Below are positions 57,201-63,937 of a stretch of DNA of 64,000 bases, one piece after another. This DNA is from Halochromatium sp. (GTDB taxonomy: Bacteria; Pseudomonadota; Gammaproteobacteria; Chromatiales; Chromatiaceae), in contig POWB01000003.1 of the NCBI GenBank assembly GCA_010912705.1, positions 159,539 through 223,538 of the forward strand, read 5' to 3'. The first letter of the stretch is position 1, and every line of letters starts with the position of its first letter. A program made the position numbers and the translations under genes. The notes under the pieces were generated by a model that made no database searches, had not been told where the DNA came from, and was given only the letters and a program-made list of their open reading frames with translations.

Positions 57201-57417
57201 CCAGCTCGAAGGCGGCTTGATCTGACTTTCCGCTTAGGCGCAATAGGCCCTCGCGGAAGAGGTCCGCCATGCCTTGGGTGATGTAGTTGCGAGCGAAGAA
57301 GTCGCGTCCGTCGCCTTGGTCGGTGATGAGGTCGGAGAGGTTCTCGATGGCCTCGGTCATCCGGTAGTCGTGGACCATCGGATGGATTTGGCAGGCGTCA
57401 CGAACGGTCGCAAGCAC
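54295..57417 (-). CDS. DUF499 ATPase of an Hma-like defence system
   Basis: This protein of 1040 residues has a P-loop AMGGGKTHMMTALGLL (about 75-90), typical for DUF499. A Walker B-like segment TLILLDELPPYLL lies near 170, and RGLMQFTARLLRSVW further on. The remainder is long and mixed, with beta-rich C-terminal domains. DUF499 ATPases occur with DUF1156 methylases in defence islands. It is the first gene of the minus-strand backbone, so the promoter is expected at 57418-57709. Confidence 0.9.
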   Translation of the reverse strand: MLATVRDACQIHPMVHDYRMTEAIENLSDLITDQGDGRDFFARNYITQGMADLFREGLLRLSGKSDQAAFELAQAMGGGKTHMMTALGLLAKHPPLRAEVLPAELAARLDFGPARIAAFNGRNDPDHYIWGELAEQLGQVEQIRPHWVDGPRGVDEAKWMAIIGETPTLILLDELPPYLLNASTRAVGKGSLADVVTYSLSNLLTAAIKLPRCCVVIANLAGSYEAQTKDLARVMSNLKQESNRQAQSITPVQLAGNEIYEILKKRLFTELPDDRTIDAVAEAFAEQVKAAEDGGYITARSMEEVAGEVRETYPFHPSFKNLVALFKENEGFRQTRGLMQFTARLLRSVWTREANDVFLIGTQHLDLNSVEVRDEVQRINPALLPAVVNDIADQGNARAEEIDADLGGDATAQVAKLVLSASLSRAAEGRFGLTQAEILEYLVAPHNKPDEFLNGLERLRDRAWYLHRESEQFYFKETENLGRRIERDARQVPAPKLEQALINRLTGLFKAQSQSRAAYQEVQIMPRLDDVKLSGSRILLVVQPDGRTPPEAIRGFYEFQQEKNNVLILSGNDSHLANEVEARLRELYAIEKIHANLKPGDSLYDEARDKLEELEERFTKAVSGAYNRLFYPGPSGGGEGKLVMATIDNGLSFGEGDYAAEAQIEKLLASARCDNKLTLDMQDELPNYWSMAETFLWSASDRRVPWRDLVMRAKTDPTWPWLPGARGLELLRDEALKQGRWRQHPDGQLEKGPFPAEKTSVNVITLSTNRETGETSLSLTPRNAGESPRVYVLKTSSVSEQDEQVEDLEEYRTTEATLYFIAIDSSGKYQTGEPTRWTAELTIRHELHQVADGRKLELRCTPSAEMHYSLDGTNPKEGTLYREPFAVPAAATTLLVAAKAGEVEKTTKISIPADGDDRLIIDDAKPARISDSKRIAIDNTDKVFELINTFQDRADIRLRGVIIVIGEGEHGVQIRFNERELTPTAIETAIRGVREAIGDEQASVQVTIRGGIDFGDGYALKQFAELVGIGLAAGDVDQDV

Positions 57418-57709
57418 AGTGTTCCCCAGTATCGATCAGCGTGTCGATCAGAGTGTCCATGAGGCAGGTGTCAGTCACCTGCATCGCGTTCGATCAGGCT
57501 GTCCCGCGTGCTTGGCGGTTGAGCCTGATTCTGAGCCAGTGTTGTGAGTCGTCGCTTGGCGCTGAGACCCCCTCGCCTGTGGACCAGTTAAAGCCTAGCG
57601 GTCAGCACCAGGAACTGCAACCGAGCCTAAAGGCTAGCCTGTCTAGCTAGTCTGTCTAAATACCAGGGATCAAACCTTGGTCACTATGATTTACGCTCTA
57701 AGATGCCTC

Positions 57710-60154
57710 TCAAGGTCGCCGCCGTCCAAGGCAACGGGCCTCCCCCTTGCCGCTGCAGATCAGCTTTCCGCTGTGATCATAAGCGCTGTAGGCGATTGGC
57801 ACGCTGCCGCGGCCACTGCAGCCGTAATAGAGCTGGACACTCCAGGTGGTGGCGTTGCGTTTATTTAGGCGGCAGTTGCGACAGCCGCGGTTGTCGGAGA
57901 CGACCTTGCCGATGCGCGCATTGACCGGCGGTGCGATGCTGACGATATGGCGCACCGGATCGCGATGGTAGCCGCCGGCTGGGGAGATGACCAGGCTGCC
58001 ATGGCAGGCGCCGCTGAGGGCGTAGCTGCCGGCACCGCGCGGCGGTTTGGGCACGACGGGCTTTGGTTGTGGTCGACAAGGCTCCAGGGCCTTGCTCAGG
58101 CGCTGGCGCAGCGGTGCGAGATCGGCTCCTGATTCGCGTGCGATCTCGCGTTGAGCAGCCTTGAGGCGTCCGCAGTGGCTGCCGGCGGCGTCGACTAGGC
58201 GCGTCAATCGGTCGCGGATTGCGCAGCGGTCGAGCTTGGCCTTCAGCGCCTGTCGGGCCGCAGCAAAGGGGCTGCCAGCCTCTTGGCTCAGCTCATCTGC
58301 GAGGACGCGGAGCGCGCCACAGTCCTTTCCTGCAGCAGCGATGCGCTGCTCCAAGGCGCTGGCTTGGGCACAGATGGCCTCTTCGGCCTTGACGCGAGTG
58401 CGGATATCGACGAAGCGCAGGTTATCGCGCCATTGCTCCAGCTCGTCGCTAAGGTTCTTGACGGCTGGACAATCGCCCTGCGCCTGGACGAAACGGGTTT
58501 CCAGTTCATTCAGCGCCGCGCATTGCCCAAGGGCTACATCCAGTCTGCCAATGAGGCCAGCGAAGGCTGGTCCTGCATCGCCTTGACGTGCAACCGTTTC
58601 GCGCAACGAGGCGAGCTCAATGCAGTCGCCCTGGGCGCTGGCAAGGCGTGCTGTCAGGTGGTCCGCGAGTGCGCAGCGCTCGAGCCCGGCGTCGATCTCG
58701 GCGATCAGTGCAGCGAGCGGCGCGCGCTGTGGATCGAGCCTGATCAACGGGCTTGGCAGTGTGCTTGCCTGCAGTGCGCTTGCATGCAGGGTGACGTCGC
58801 CTTTTGCAGCGGTCTTGGCATTGGGTGTTGTGCCGGTACTGGTGCCGGTACTGTTGTCGGTACTGTTGTCGGTACTGTTGTTGGTACTGGTGTCGGTACT
58901 GGTGTCGGTACTGGTGTCGGTACTGGTGTCGGTACTGGTGCTAGTGCTCGCACTGGCACTGGCACTGGTAGCGAGGTGCTGGCCAAGCTCGCGCTGCAGG
59001 ACTCGTAGCGCGTTGCAGTCGCCGTTTGCCTGTGCAACACGCGGTTGTAGCTGCGCGCTGATCTTGCAGGCAGCCGCAGCCGTGGCGATCGCGCCAATCG
59101 GCTCGGCGAGGGGATAGCGGGTGCGATCCTCCGCATCCAACTCCAACCCTGCCTCCACCTCTTGGGCGAGGGCCAAGAGACCATTGCAATCCTCATCGTC
59201 GAGCGCGCCCCTTCGCGCGTGCAGATCCTCGGCGAGCGCACAGCGGGCTTGCAGCGGGCTCAAACGCGCCTGAAGCGCATCGAATGGCGGCTGGCTTGCA
59301 TCCTGATAGGCCAGCGCATCGGCAATATCAGGTAGGGCGGCGCAATCTCCGCGCGCGGCGCTGAGCAGCGACTCAAGCTCTGCGGCATCGGTGCATCGAT
59401 TCAGCTCGCGCTCGGTGTCAAAACGGATCTCGGGGAAGCGCTCGCCGTCGGGATCGATGCGCGCCAAACGCGCCTGCAAGGCTTGCAAGATTGCCGTTGG
59501 CTTGCACGCTGCAGCCAGACCGGCGGCCAGCTCGGCAGTCAGCGTTACCTGCAGCCGCTGCTGCTGCCAGTGCCAGGCGCCAAGCCCGAGCGCGACGGCG
59601 AGCATCAGCATCACCGTGGCGCCGAGCAAGAGCGGCAGGCGTCGGCGCCAAGCCGGTGGCTCGCTCGCGCGCTCGGCGATGGGCTTGGCGCCCCGACCTC
59701 CAGGGCGTGTCGGCTCCAGGCCCCAGTAGGTCAGTACTGGCTCGCCGGCAACCAGATAGATGCAGCTGGGGTGCGGATAACGGGCAGCTCGACGGAGCAA
59801 CGCGATGCTCGAAGCCTCCGCCGCTGAGCCGGCGTCAAGGCTGGCCTCGAGTTGGTCGGCCAGCCGGTGCAGACTGGCCAAACGATCCGACACCAAGGCG
59901 AGGATCTGCGCGCGTTCCGAGTCGGGCAGCACCTCGAATGGGATCGGTTCTCCGGCAAGATCGCTGTACCAGGCGATCCGCCCAGGGTCTTCGTCAACAG
60001 GACGAGCGCGCGCGAACAATGACGCCGTGATCGGCGGGAGATGTCGCCGCACCAGCATGCGTAGGGCATCGACATGGCTCCAGAGCCCCGCCGCTTCGGT
60101 TTGCTGCGGCTCGAGCGCGGGATACAGCAGACTCGCAATGCGGGTGGTGTCCAT
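57710..60154 (-). CDS. Membrane protein with cysteine-spaced helical repeats, unknown function
   Basis: This protein of 814 residues starts at MDTTRIASLLYPALEPQQTE. It has a cytoplasmic region with IAWYSDLAGEPIPFEVLPDS and a CIYLVAGEPVLTYWGLEPTR motif, similar to SrfA-like proteins as far as I recall. One membrane helix follows (about 175-197, LPLLLGATVMLMLAVALGLG). The periplasmic part repeats a pattern of a leucine-rich helix with GDC or KDC and a second Cys about 50 residues later, at least six times. A Thr/Ser/Asp tract at about 403-440 is coded by 12-bp repeats. The C-terminal domain (CHGSLVISPAGGYHRDPVRH) has several Cys. An alternative longer start is 60304. Function unknown. Confidence 0.78.
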   Translation of the reverse strand: MDTTRIASLLYPALEPQQTEAAGLWSHVDALRMLVRRHLPPITASLFARARPVDEDPGRIAWYSDLAGEPIPFEVLPDSERAQILALVSDRLASLHRLADQLEASLDAGSAAEASSIALLRRAARYPHPSCIYLVAGEPVLTYWGLEPTRPGGRGAKPIAERASEPPAWRRRLPLLLGATVMLMLAVALGLGAWHWQQQRLQVTLTAELAAGLAAACKPTAILQALQARLARIDPDGERFPEIRFDTERELNRCTDAAELESLLSAARGDCAALPDIADALAYQDASQPPFDALQARLSPLQARCALAEDLHARRGALDDEDCNGLLALAQEVEAGLELDAEDRTRYPLAEPIGAIATAAAACKISAQLQPRVAQANGDCNALRVLQRELGQHLATSASASASTSTSTDTSTDTSTDTSTDTSTNNSTDNSTDNSTGTSTGTTPNAKTAAKGDVTLHASALQASTLPSPLIRLDPQRAPLAALIAEIDAGLERCALADHLTARLASAQGDCIELASLRETVARQGDAGPAFAGLIGRLDVALGQCAALNELETRFVQAQGDCPAVKNLSDELEQWRDNLRFVDIRTRVKAEEAICAQASALEQRIAAAGKDCGALRVLADELSQEAGSPFAAARQALKAKLDRCAIRDRLTRLVDAAGSHCGRLKAAQREIARESGADLAPLRQRLSKALEPCRPQPKPVVPKPPRGAGSYALSGACHGSLVISPAGGYHRDPVRHIVSIAPPVNARIGKVVSDNRGCRNCRLNKRNATTWSVQLYYGCSGRGSVPIAYSAYDHSGKLICSGKGEARCLGRRRP
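58833..58945. repeat. 12-bp tandem repeat in the coding sequence
   Basis: About nine units of ggtactggtgtc or variants (ctgttgtcggta) encode (on the minus strand) the STDT/STDN tract of the membrane protein. The copy number could vary by slippage in multiples of four codons without changing the frame. Confidence 0.85.
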
Positions 60155-60471
60155 CGGACGCGTGTCCTGTCGGGTTGGCTGTCGGGATTCTAAACCTTCG
60201 GAGATTTGAAGTAGGGTAGGTAAGGTCAGCGATGGCAGCCAAGCGACGCTACGAAGCTTCTGAGTGATCTCTGCTTGCTTCCGATATAACGAGATCAGAT
60301 GCAATGATGCTGTAGTTCAGCCGACGCACTGTTACTACAGTGTATGTGTGGCTACGGTTAACCTGCCTCGGTTCCCTTTTTTGATGTCGTAACGCAAAGC
60401 TAAGAATTAGGCCAGGGTTTCTTTCCTTTCTCTTTAATTTTTTCAAGTGCTTGCGCTTATCTTAGTGCTAT

Positions 60472-60491
60472 TCCCCGCAGGGGGATTTTTT
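60472..60491 (+). terminator. Possible rho-independent terminator (plus strand)
   Basis: The stem tcccc/gggga around gcag is followed by six T. No plus-strand gene ends upstream, so its role is unclear. The 472 bases between the membrane protein start (60154) and 60627 hold no supported gene. Confidence 0.35.
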
Positions 60492-60612
60492 GCGCGCGGG
60501 ACGACCACTCCTCTGAGCATATCGTTATGTTCTTTCTTGAGAGAGCTACCATCAATGTCGTAATTCCAGAGTTGTACAACCACATCAGTTGGCCCGTCGA
60601 TTGGAGCGCCGT

Positions 60613-60619
60613 GTTAGCG
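60613..60619 (-). other. Half attC-like core at the distal end of the cassette array
   Basis: The minus strand reads CGCTAAC, the exact complement of the GTTAGCG that starts the cassette (core at 61132-61138). No right core GTTRRRY follows at a usual distance; GTTGTAC at 60574-60580 is the nearest and has one mismatch. The last attC is therefore truncated or diverged. Confidence 0.5.
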
Positions 60620-60627
60620 CTCTTTTG

Positions 60628-61086
60628 CTATGAATTAACAGCGTCAATAAACAGATTATTACGTGCTATATGTAATTTTAGCCTTTTGGATAGATTATAG
60701 CCGTTTCTATATGCCTGTGGGGATATTTGTATGTAGTTTTCTCCTACGCGAAAACGATAAGAACGGATCTCATCTTTATATATAACAACCTGATAAAGAG
60801 ATTGAGTGATATTGATTACTATAGGCTTAAAGAATAATTTATGAACGGTAATGTAGTTACTATCAACTGCAATCCTTCGCCACTCAACTATCGGTTTTAT
60901 GAAAATTATTGCAATTAATAGAAATATATTGGCGAATATTAGCTGTGTAAATGATTCTGTTTTGCTGTAGTTAGAAAATAATACAAAAGTCACAATCATA
61001 GATGAAGCTATAACCACCAAGACAAATGCTGGGATAGATTGGTGATACACTTCCTTATTTTGATCATTTGATGTTTTTGCATTCAT
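60628..61086 (-). CDS. Cassette-encoded membrane protein of unknown function
   Basis: This protein of 152 residues has two membrane helices (AFVLVVIASSMIVTFVLF and LIFANIFLLIAIIFIKP). A beta-rich cytoplasmic part follows: IAVDSNYITVHKLFFKPIVI, then YKDEIRSYRFRVGENYIQIS, which has a PH-like look. The composition is AT-rich, unlike the chromosomal neighbours. It is the last cassette of the array before the chromosome. Confidence 0.75.
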   Translation of the reverse strand: MNAKTSNDQNKEVYHQSIPAFVLVVIASSMIVTFVLFSNYSKTESFTQLIFANIFLLIAIIFIKPIVEWRRIAVDSNYITVHKLFFKPIVINITQSLYQVVIYKDEIRSYRFRVGENYIQISPQAYRNGYNLSKRLKLHIARNNLFIDAVNS

Positions 61087-61131
61087 TGACTTCTAGATTT
61101 GCTGTGCGATATACGTGTATTCACTGCTTGG

Positions 61132-61194
61132 CGCTAACGCCACGCTCAGCCGAGCCGGTTGAGCGAGAGCGAAACCGGAAGCACCGTGTTAGGC
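61132..61194 (-). other. attC recombination site (cassette DUF4258-DUF2283)
   Basis: On the minus strand the site runs from GCCTAAC (61194) to GTTAGCG (61138-61132). The centre forms a hairpin with ccggtt / aaccgg arms. The GCCTAAC core complements the GTTAGGC at the start of the same cassette (61667-61673), as required of attC. The DUF2283 stop codon lies in the core. Confidence 0.85.
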
Positions 61195-61416
61195 GATTTT
61201 CTTGGTTAACAAATCGCGGTCTAATTCAAGTGTATAAGATAGAATAGTATTTATGTTAATTTTTTTTGATGCTTTCAATATTTCAATGCCGGTAAGCTTC
61301 CCAGTTACAGTTGTATCGATATTTACCCCCTCTGCAACTTCAATAACTCCATCTGGTTCTTCGTCACCAAGTTCTAAGTAAAGAGCATCAACTGATTCAT
61401 CATAGTGAATTTTCAT
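61189..61416 (-). CDS. Cassette-encoded DUF2283 protein
   Basis: This protein of 75 residues starts MKIHYDESVDALYLELGDEE and continues with GVNIDTTVTGKLTGIEILKA, a DUF2283 protein with its GIEILxA motif. It overlaps the DUF4258 gene by 17 bases. DUF4258-DUF2283 pairs behave like toxin-antitoxin modules in known integron arrays, where such modules stabilise the array. The stop codon is part of the attC core. Confidence 0.88.
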   Translation of the reverse strand: MKIHYDESVDALYLELGDEEPDGVIEVAEGVNIDTTVTGKLTGIEILKASKKININTILSYTLELDRDLLTKKIA

Positions 61417-61639
61417 TTTCTTTGCCTTTCTTTAATGGGTAATTTGTAATTACAGTAATCGTGCCAGCCTCAACGGCCACAACAGTTTTAATTGGACATT
61501 TGAATCCGGCCACATTTTTGATGACTTCATGTTCGCCGTCCGAAAAATCTGTGTCCAGTAAGATCTCACGAATAATGTCTTCGGAAATTTTATAGAGCTT
61601 TGCTCTTCTCCTCGCATGCCGTGAAAACTTGATGATCAT
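61400..61639 (-). CDS. Cassette-encoded DUF4258 protein (toxin-like)
   Basis: This protein of 79 residues starts MIIKFSRHARRRAKLYKISE and continues with IIREILLDTDFSDG and PIKTVVAVEAGTITVITNYP. It has a RelE-like fold pattern; DUF4258 proteins are putative toxins. The low-GC sequence and the short distance to the attC site mark it as part of a cassette. Confidence 0.85.
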   Translation of the reverse strand: MIIKFSRHARRRAKLYKISEDIIREILLDTDFSDGEHEVIKNVAGFKCPIKTVVAVEAGTITVITNYPLKKGKENENSL

Positions 61640-61666
61640 ATTTTTTAAAGCTTGAGTGAATTTTTT

Positions 61667-61729
61667 GCCTAACGTCGCAAATAAGCCGCGCGCGTCGTTT
61701 GCGCGTCGGCTTGATTTGCCTTGTTAGCT
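61667..61729 (-). other. attC recombination site (cassette PIN toxin plus small partner)
   Basis: The minus strand runs from AGCTAAC (61729) to GTTAGGC (61673-61667). Arms such as gcaaat / atttgc and aagccg / cggctt give a strong hairpin. The AGCTAAC core complements GTTAGCT at the start of the same cassette (62418-62424). The small antitoxin gene stop lies in the core. Confidence 0.88.
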
Positions 61730-61903
61730 TCCGGTTTTTCTCAATTCTGGCGCCGGCTTGGGCTTTCCCGAGACAATACGATCTTTGTATTTCTCTTCCA
61801 ATTTTCGGTAATCTACTGCGATCTCAGATATGTTGAAATTAAATCTTTCAGCATGCTCCAATCGCCCCTTTCGGATTTCTTCAACTATTGGGTCAGCCTT
61901 CAT
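61724..61903 (-). CDS. Small antitoxin-like protein (59 residues)
   Basis: The minus-strand frame starts with ATG at 61903 and reads MKADPIVEEIRKGRLEHAER, then FNFNISEIAVDYRKLEEKYK, and ends in KPAPELRKTGS with the stop at 61724. It begins in the ATGA overlap with the PIN toxin stop and ends in the attC core. The helical, highly charged sequence and the toxin-first arrangement fit the antitoxin of the pair. Its length puts it below common gene-calling cut-offs. Confidence 0.82.
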   Translation of the reverse strand: MKADPIVEEIRKGRLEHAERFNFNISEIAVDYRKLEEKYKDRIVSGKPKPAPELRKTGS

Positions 61904-62379
61904 TGAGTGAAACCTCCGAGTTCTTCAGGAGAACAGATGGTTGGGCAGGCGTACCCCATGGATTCGATTGCCATTTGTATTCGCCAACGCGTTTCAGCAT
62001 TGTTAATGTGACGAAAATTCCAGGTAACAAGGTAGTCAATACCGTGTGCCGAAGCTATCGAAATATGGAATGCGTCTTCGACGCTATTTTGCGGCACAAG
62101 CTTCTTTTCCAAGAGCAGTCGTGCAAGTTTTTCCGCCGGTTCGTTTAGCGCCAAAACTGAAAGATTTGATATAGCATCAAGGTGGAGACGCGCCGCTTCT
62201 GGATCTCCGCGCGATGCTTCTTCGAGAACCAAAACAGACACGCGCAAATCATAGCGGTTATGAGCATCAAGCCACCATTCCTGAGTTATGGTCTGCATAG
62301 CTGCCGCGACAAGATCCCTGCTTGGTCTGGAAGTCAGGTGGCTTATTACGGACGTTTCGACATAGACGGTGGCGGTCAT
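61900..62379 (-). CDS. Cassette-encoded PIN-domain toxin
   Basis: This protein of 159 residues starts MTATVYVETSVISHLTSRPS (PIN start with E/D), with YDLRVSVLVLEEASRGDPEA and VEDAFHISIASAHGIDYLVT then WNFRHINNAE. The acidic residues of a PIN site are present in the expected positions. It overlaps the 59-residue partner by 4 bases. This is a distinct subfamily from the VapC-like protein at 45.6-46.0 kb. It probably maintains the integron array. Confidence 0.88.
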   Translation of the reverse strand: MTATVYVETSVISHLTSRPSRDLVAAAMQTITQEWWLDAHNRYDLRVSVLVLEEASRGDPEAARLHLDAISNLSVLALNEPAEKLARLLLEKKLVPQNSVEDAFHISIASAHGIDYLVTWNFRHINNAETRWRIQMAIESMGYACPTICSPEELGGFTQ

Positions 62380-62417
62380 AGGGTATGATTACTTGCCTCA
62401 AATTGCGCATTGACCGA

Positions 62418-62489
62418 AGCTAACGCCAGGCTCAGCCGAGCCGGTTGAGCGAGAGCGAAACCGGCTTCGGCTGGAGCCCCGTGTTAGGC
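62418..62489 (-). other. attC recombination site (cassette with exported protein)
   Basis: The minus strand runs from GCCTAAC (62489) to GTTAGCT (62424-62418). The inner arms ccagccgaagccgg and ccggctcggctgag pair strongly. It closes the cassette that holds the 273-residue exported protein. The inner part of this site and that at 61132-61194 are almost identical, which suggests a shared integron family. Confidence 0.85.
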
Positions 62490-62496
62490 GATTCGC

Positions 62497-63318
62497 TTAA
62501 TGTGCAGACCATCCATTTTGAGTGCAAATATATAAAATTTCAGCAACATCATCTATGACGGTTCTTCCATAATGTTCTTGAGTGCTGCAATCAATAAAAT
62601 CTGGTTGATTACCGTTCGTCGTATCCATCTTGATAAAGCCACCACTCACCGATATTTCTGGTTTACTTGGAGCGGAGGATGAGATTGTATAACGGAAATA
62701 GTCCCATTCGCTTTCAGAAATGCCGGTTCTAGAGCCCGCTCCAAAACTTTGTCTAGGCGCTGCCGTTAATTCATTATTATCAAGCAAATTTTCATACGGC
62801 ACTTCAAGCACTAAGTTACCATCAACATAAACAGATACGGCTTGGTCTCCATTTTTGACAATTCTGTATGAATGAAATTCTGTTGTATCCAAGCTATAAG
62901 AGTAACTTTGAAGCAAACCGTATCCATCGAGAAAGCCCAGATTGGTTTCTGAGAATCCGAGCTGGATTACCTTACGGCCATCTATGAAACCAGCTTGAAT
63001 GCTTCGATTATCTGGAGGTTCCGAGGCGTAAGAAGATATCACTTTCATCCTAAAACTCGCTACCGCAAAGTCGCCGATATCCATAGAATCATTTCTATAG
63101 TAATAATTGCAAGACAATCCAGCGTCGTTATCGCTTATTGATAATATACCATTTGCAAGATGCACAGAACTTTGACCGCCGCATTGATGCATTATAGTAA
63201 AGGGTAAGTAATTATCTTCAGGAAGATTGTTACCTTCGTAATTCACAGTAGTTTCGGCAGTCGCAAAAGTAGCACATAGCGTTAAGACAAATACCGAATA
63301 AAAATCTTTAAGCTTCAT
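62497..63318 (-). CDS. Cassette-encoded exported protein, LamG-like
   Basis: This protein of 273 residues starts with a signal peptide (FYSVFVLTLCATFATAE). A beta-rich domain follows: VHLANGILSISDNDAGLSCN, VASFRMKVISSYASEPPD, then FHSYRIVKNGDQAVSVYVDG and NLVLEVPYENLLD. These look like a concanavalin/LamG sandwich. A short C-terminal stretch with two Cys (FIDCSTQEHYGRT, ILYICTQNGW) follows. The composition is AT-rich. Its role may be at the cell surface; no enzymatic motif is seen. It is the cassette nearest to the presumed integrase side within the window. Confidence 0.75.
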   Translation of the reverse strand: MKLKDFYSVFVLTLCATFATAETTVNYEGNNLPEDNYLPFTIMHQCGGQSSVHLANGILSISDNDAGLSCNYYYRNDSMDIGDFAVASFRMKVISSYASEPPDNRSIQAGFIDGRKVIQLGFSETNLGFLDGYGLLQSYSYSLDTTEFHSYRIVKNGDQAVSVYVDGNLVLEVPYENLLDNNELTAAPRQSFGAGSRTGISESEWDYFRYTISSSAPSKPEISVSGGFIKMDTTNGNQPDFIDCSTQEHYGRTVIDDVAEILYICTQNGWSAH

Positions 63319-63345
63319 TAAAATAGCCTCACGTTTTTTGAGCCA

Positions 63346-63937
63346 TCACGGTAGGACGGCCAGTTACCCGGCCGCCCCCGTACAGATCCCGGCGTGCGGA
63401 ACTACCGCACCGGGCTCCTCGAAGTGATTCGCTTCGCACATGACAGCATCTTTAGAGTACTCAGAAGCTGTGGCAGATACGTGGTCGCTCAAGCTTGAAC
63501 ACCTTGATCAGTTCGGCAAAGCCCTTCCAGTTGTAGCTGCGTCGCTGACTGCGGCGATTCAGCTCCCGGTAGACCATGCGAGTGACATGATAGAAGAAGT
63601 CACCCAGGCTGTCGTAGTTGCCTCGGATACCGTAGTAATTGTAGTACCCGCGCAGTTTCACATTGAGGGCCGCGAAGAATTTGTCCTTGTGCATCCGGCA
63701 GTGTACCCGACACCAGTCTCGAAAACTGGCCAGGGAGGCGCGGTATTTCTTCCGTGCCGTGCGCCGTTTGAGCGCGGGTTTCCCCCAACGCCCCCGTCCC
63801 CAACGAAACTCGAATCCGAGAAACTCAAAGGTGCCGTTACGCGTCCAGTCTTGACGCGAGAACCGCAGCAACTGCGTTTGGCTCATGAGGCGAACTGTGT
63901 GACACCACACAGTATTCGGAGAAATTCTATTGTGCAT
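63346..63937 (-). mobile_element. 3' part of a group II (IIC-like) intron
   Basis: On the minus strand, the maturase fragment is followed by a domain V-like hairpin at about 63385-63417 (GAGCCCGGTGCGG with a mirrored CCGCACGCCGGG arm). A domain VI-like stem comes next, and the end CCTACCGTGAT at about 63346 with the AY terminus of group II introns. The 5' half (ribozyme domains I-IV start and reverse transcriptase) is not visible in the window to 64000. It borders the integron cassette array, the preferred location of group IIC-attC introns. Confidence 0.75.
63461..63937 (-). pseudogene. Group II intron maturase, C-terminal fragment
   Basis: The reading frame encodes LLRFSRQDWTRNGTFEFLGF, then KKYRASLASFRDWCRVHCRM and FFAALNVKLRGYYNYYGIRG, and NYDSLGDFFYHVTRMVYREL. 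The last two are hallmarks of the maturase (domain X/GIIM) of bacterial group II intron proteins. The reverse transcriptase domain with YxDD is not present upstream; the first 15-20 residues are unlike the family, so the gene is 5'-truncated or interrupted. Confidence 0.85.

Noticed and set aside
56326..57225. Plus-strand open frame of 299 codons opposite the DUF499 gene
   Set aside because: Antisense to the P-loop region of DUF499, without own motifs or a ribosome binding site.
57418..57709. RNA gene or tRNA in the gap before the defence operon
   Set aside because: No tRNA-like TTCGAAT arm or stable long hairpin was seen; probably the operon promoter region.
58833..58945. CRISPR-like periodicity
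   Set aside because: The period is 12 bases without spacers and the tract is in frame inside a coding region.
60249..60446. 65-codon minus-strand frame upstream of the membrane protein
   Set aside because: No family, no ribosome binding site, and it lies in a region with sequence that looks intergenic.
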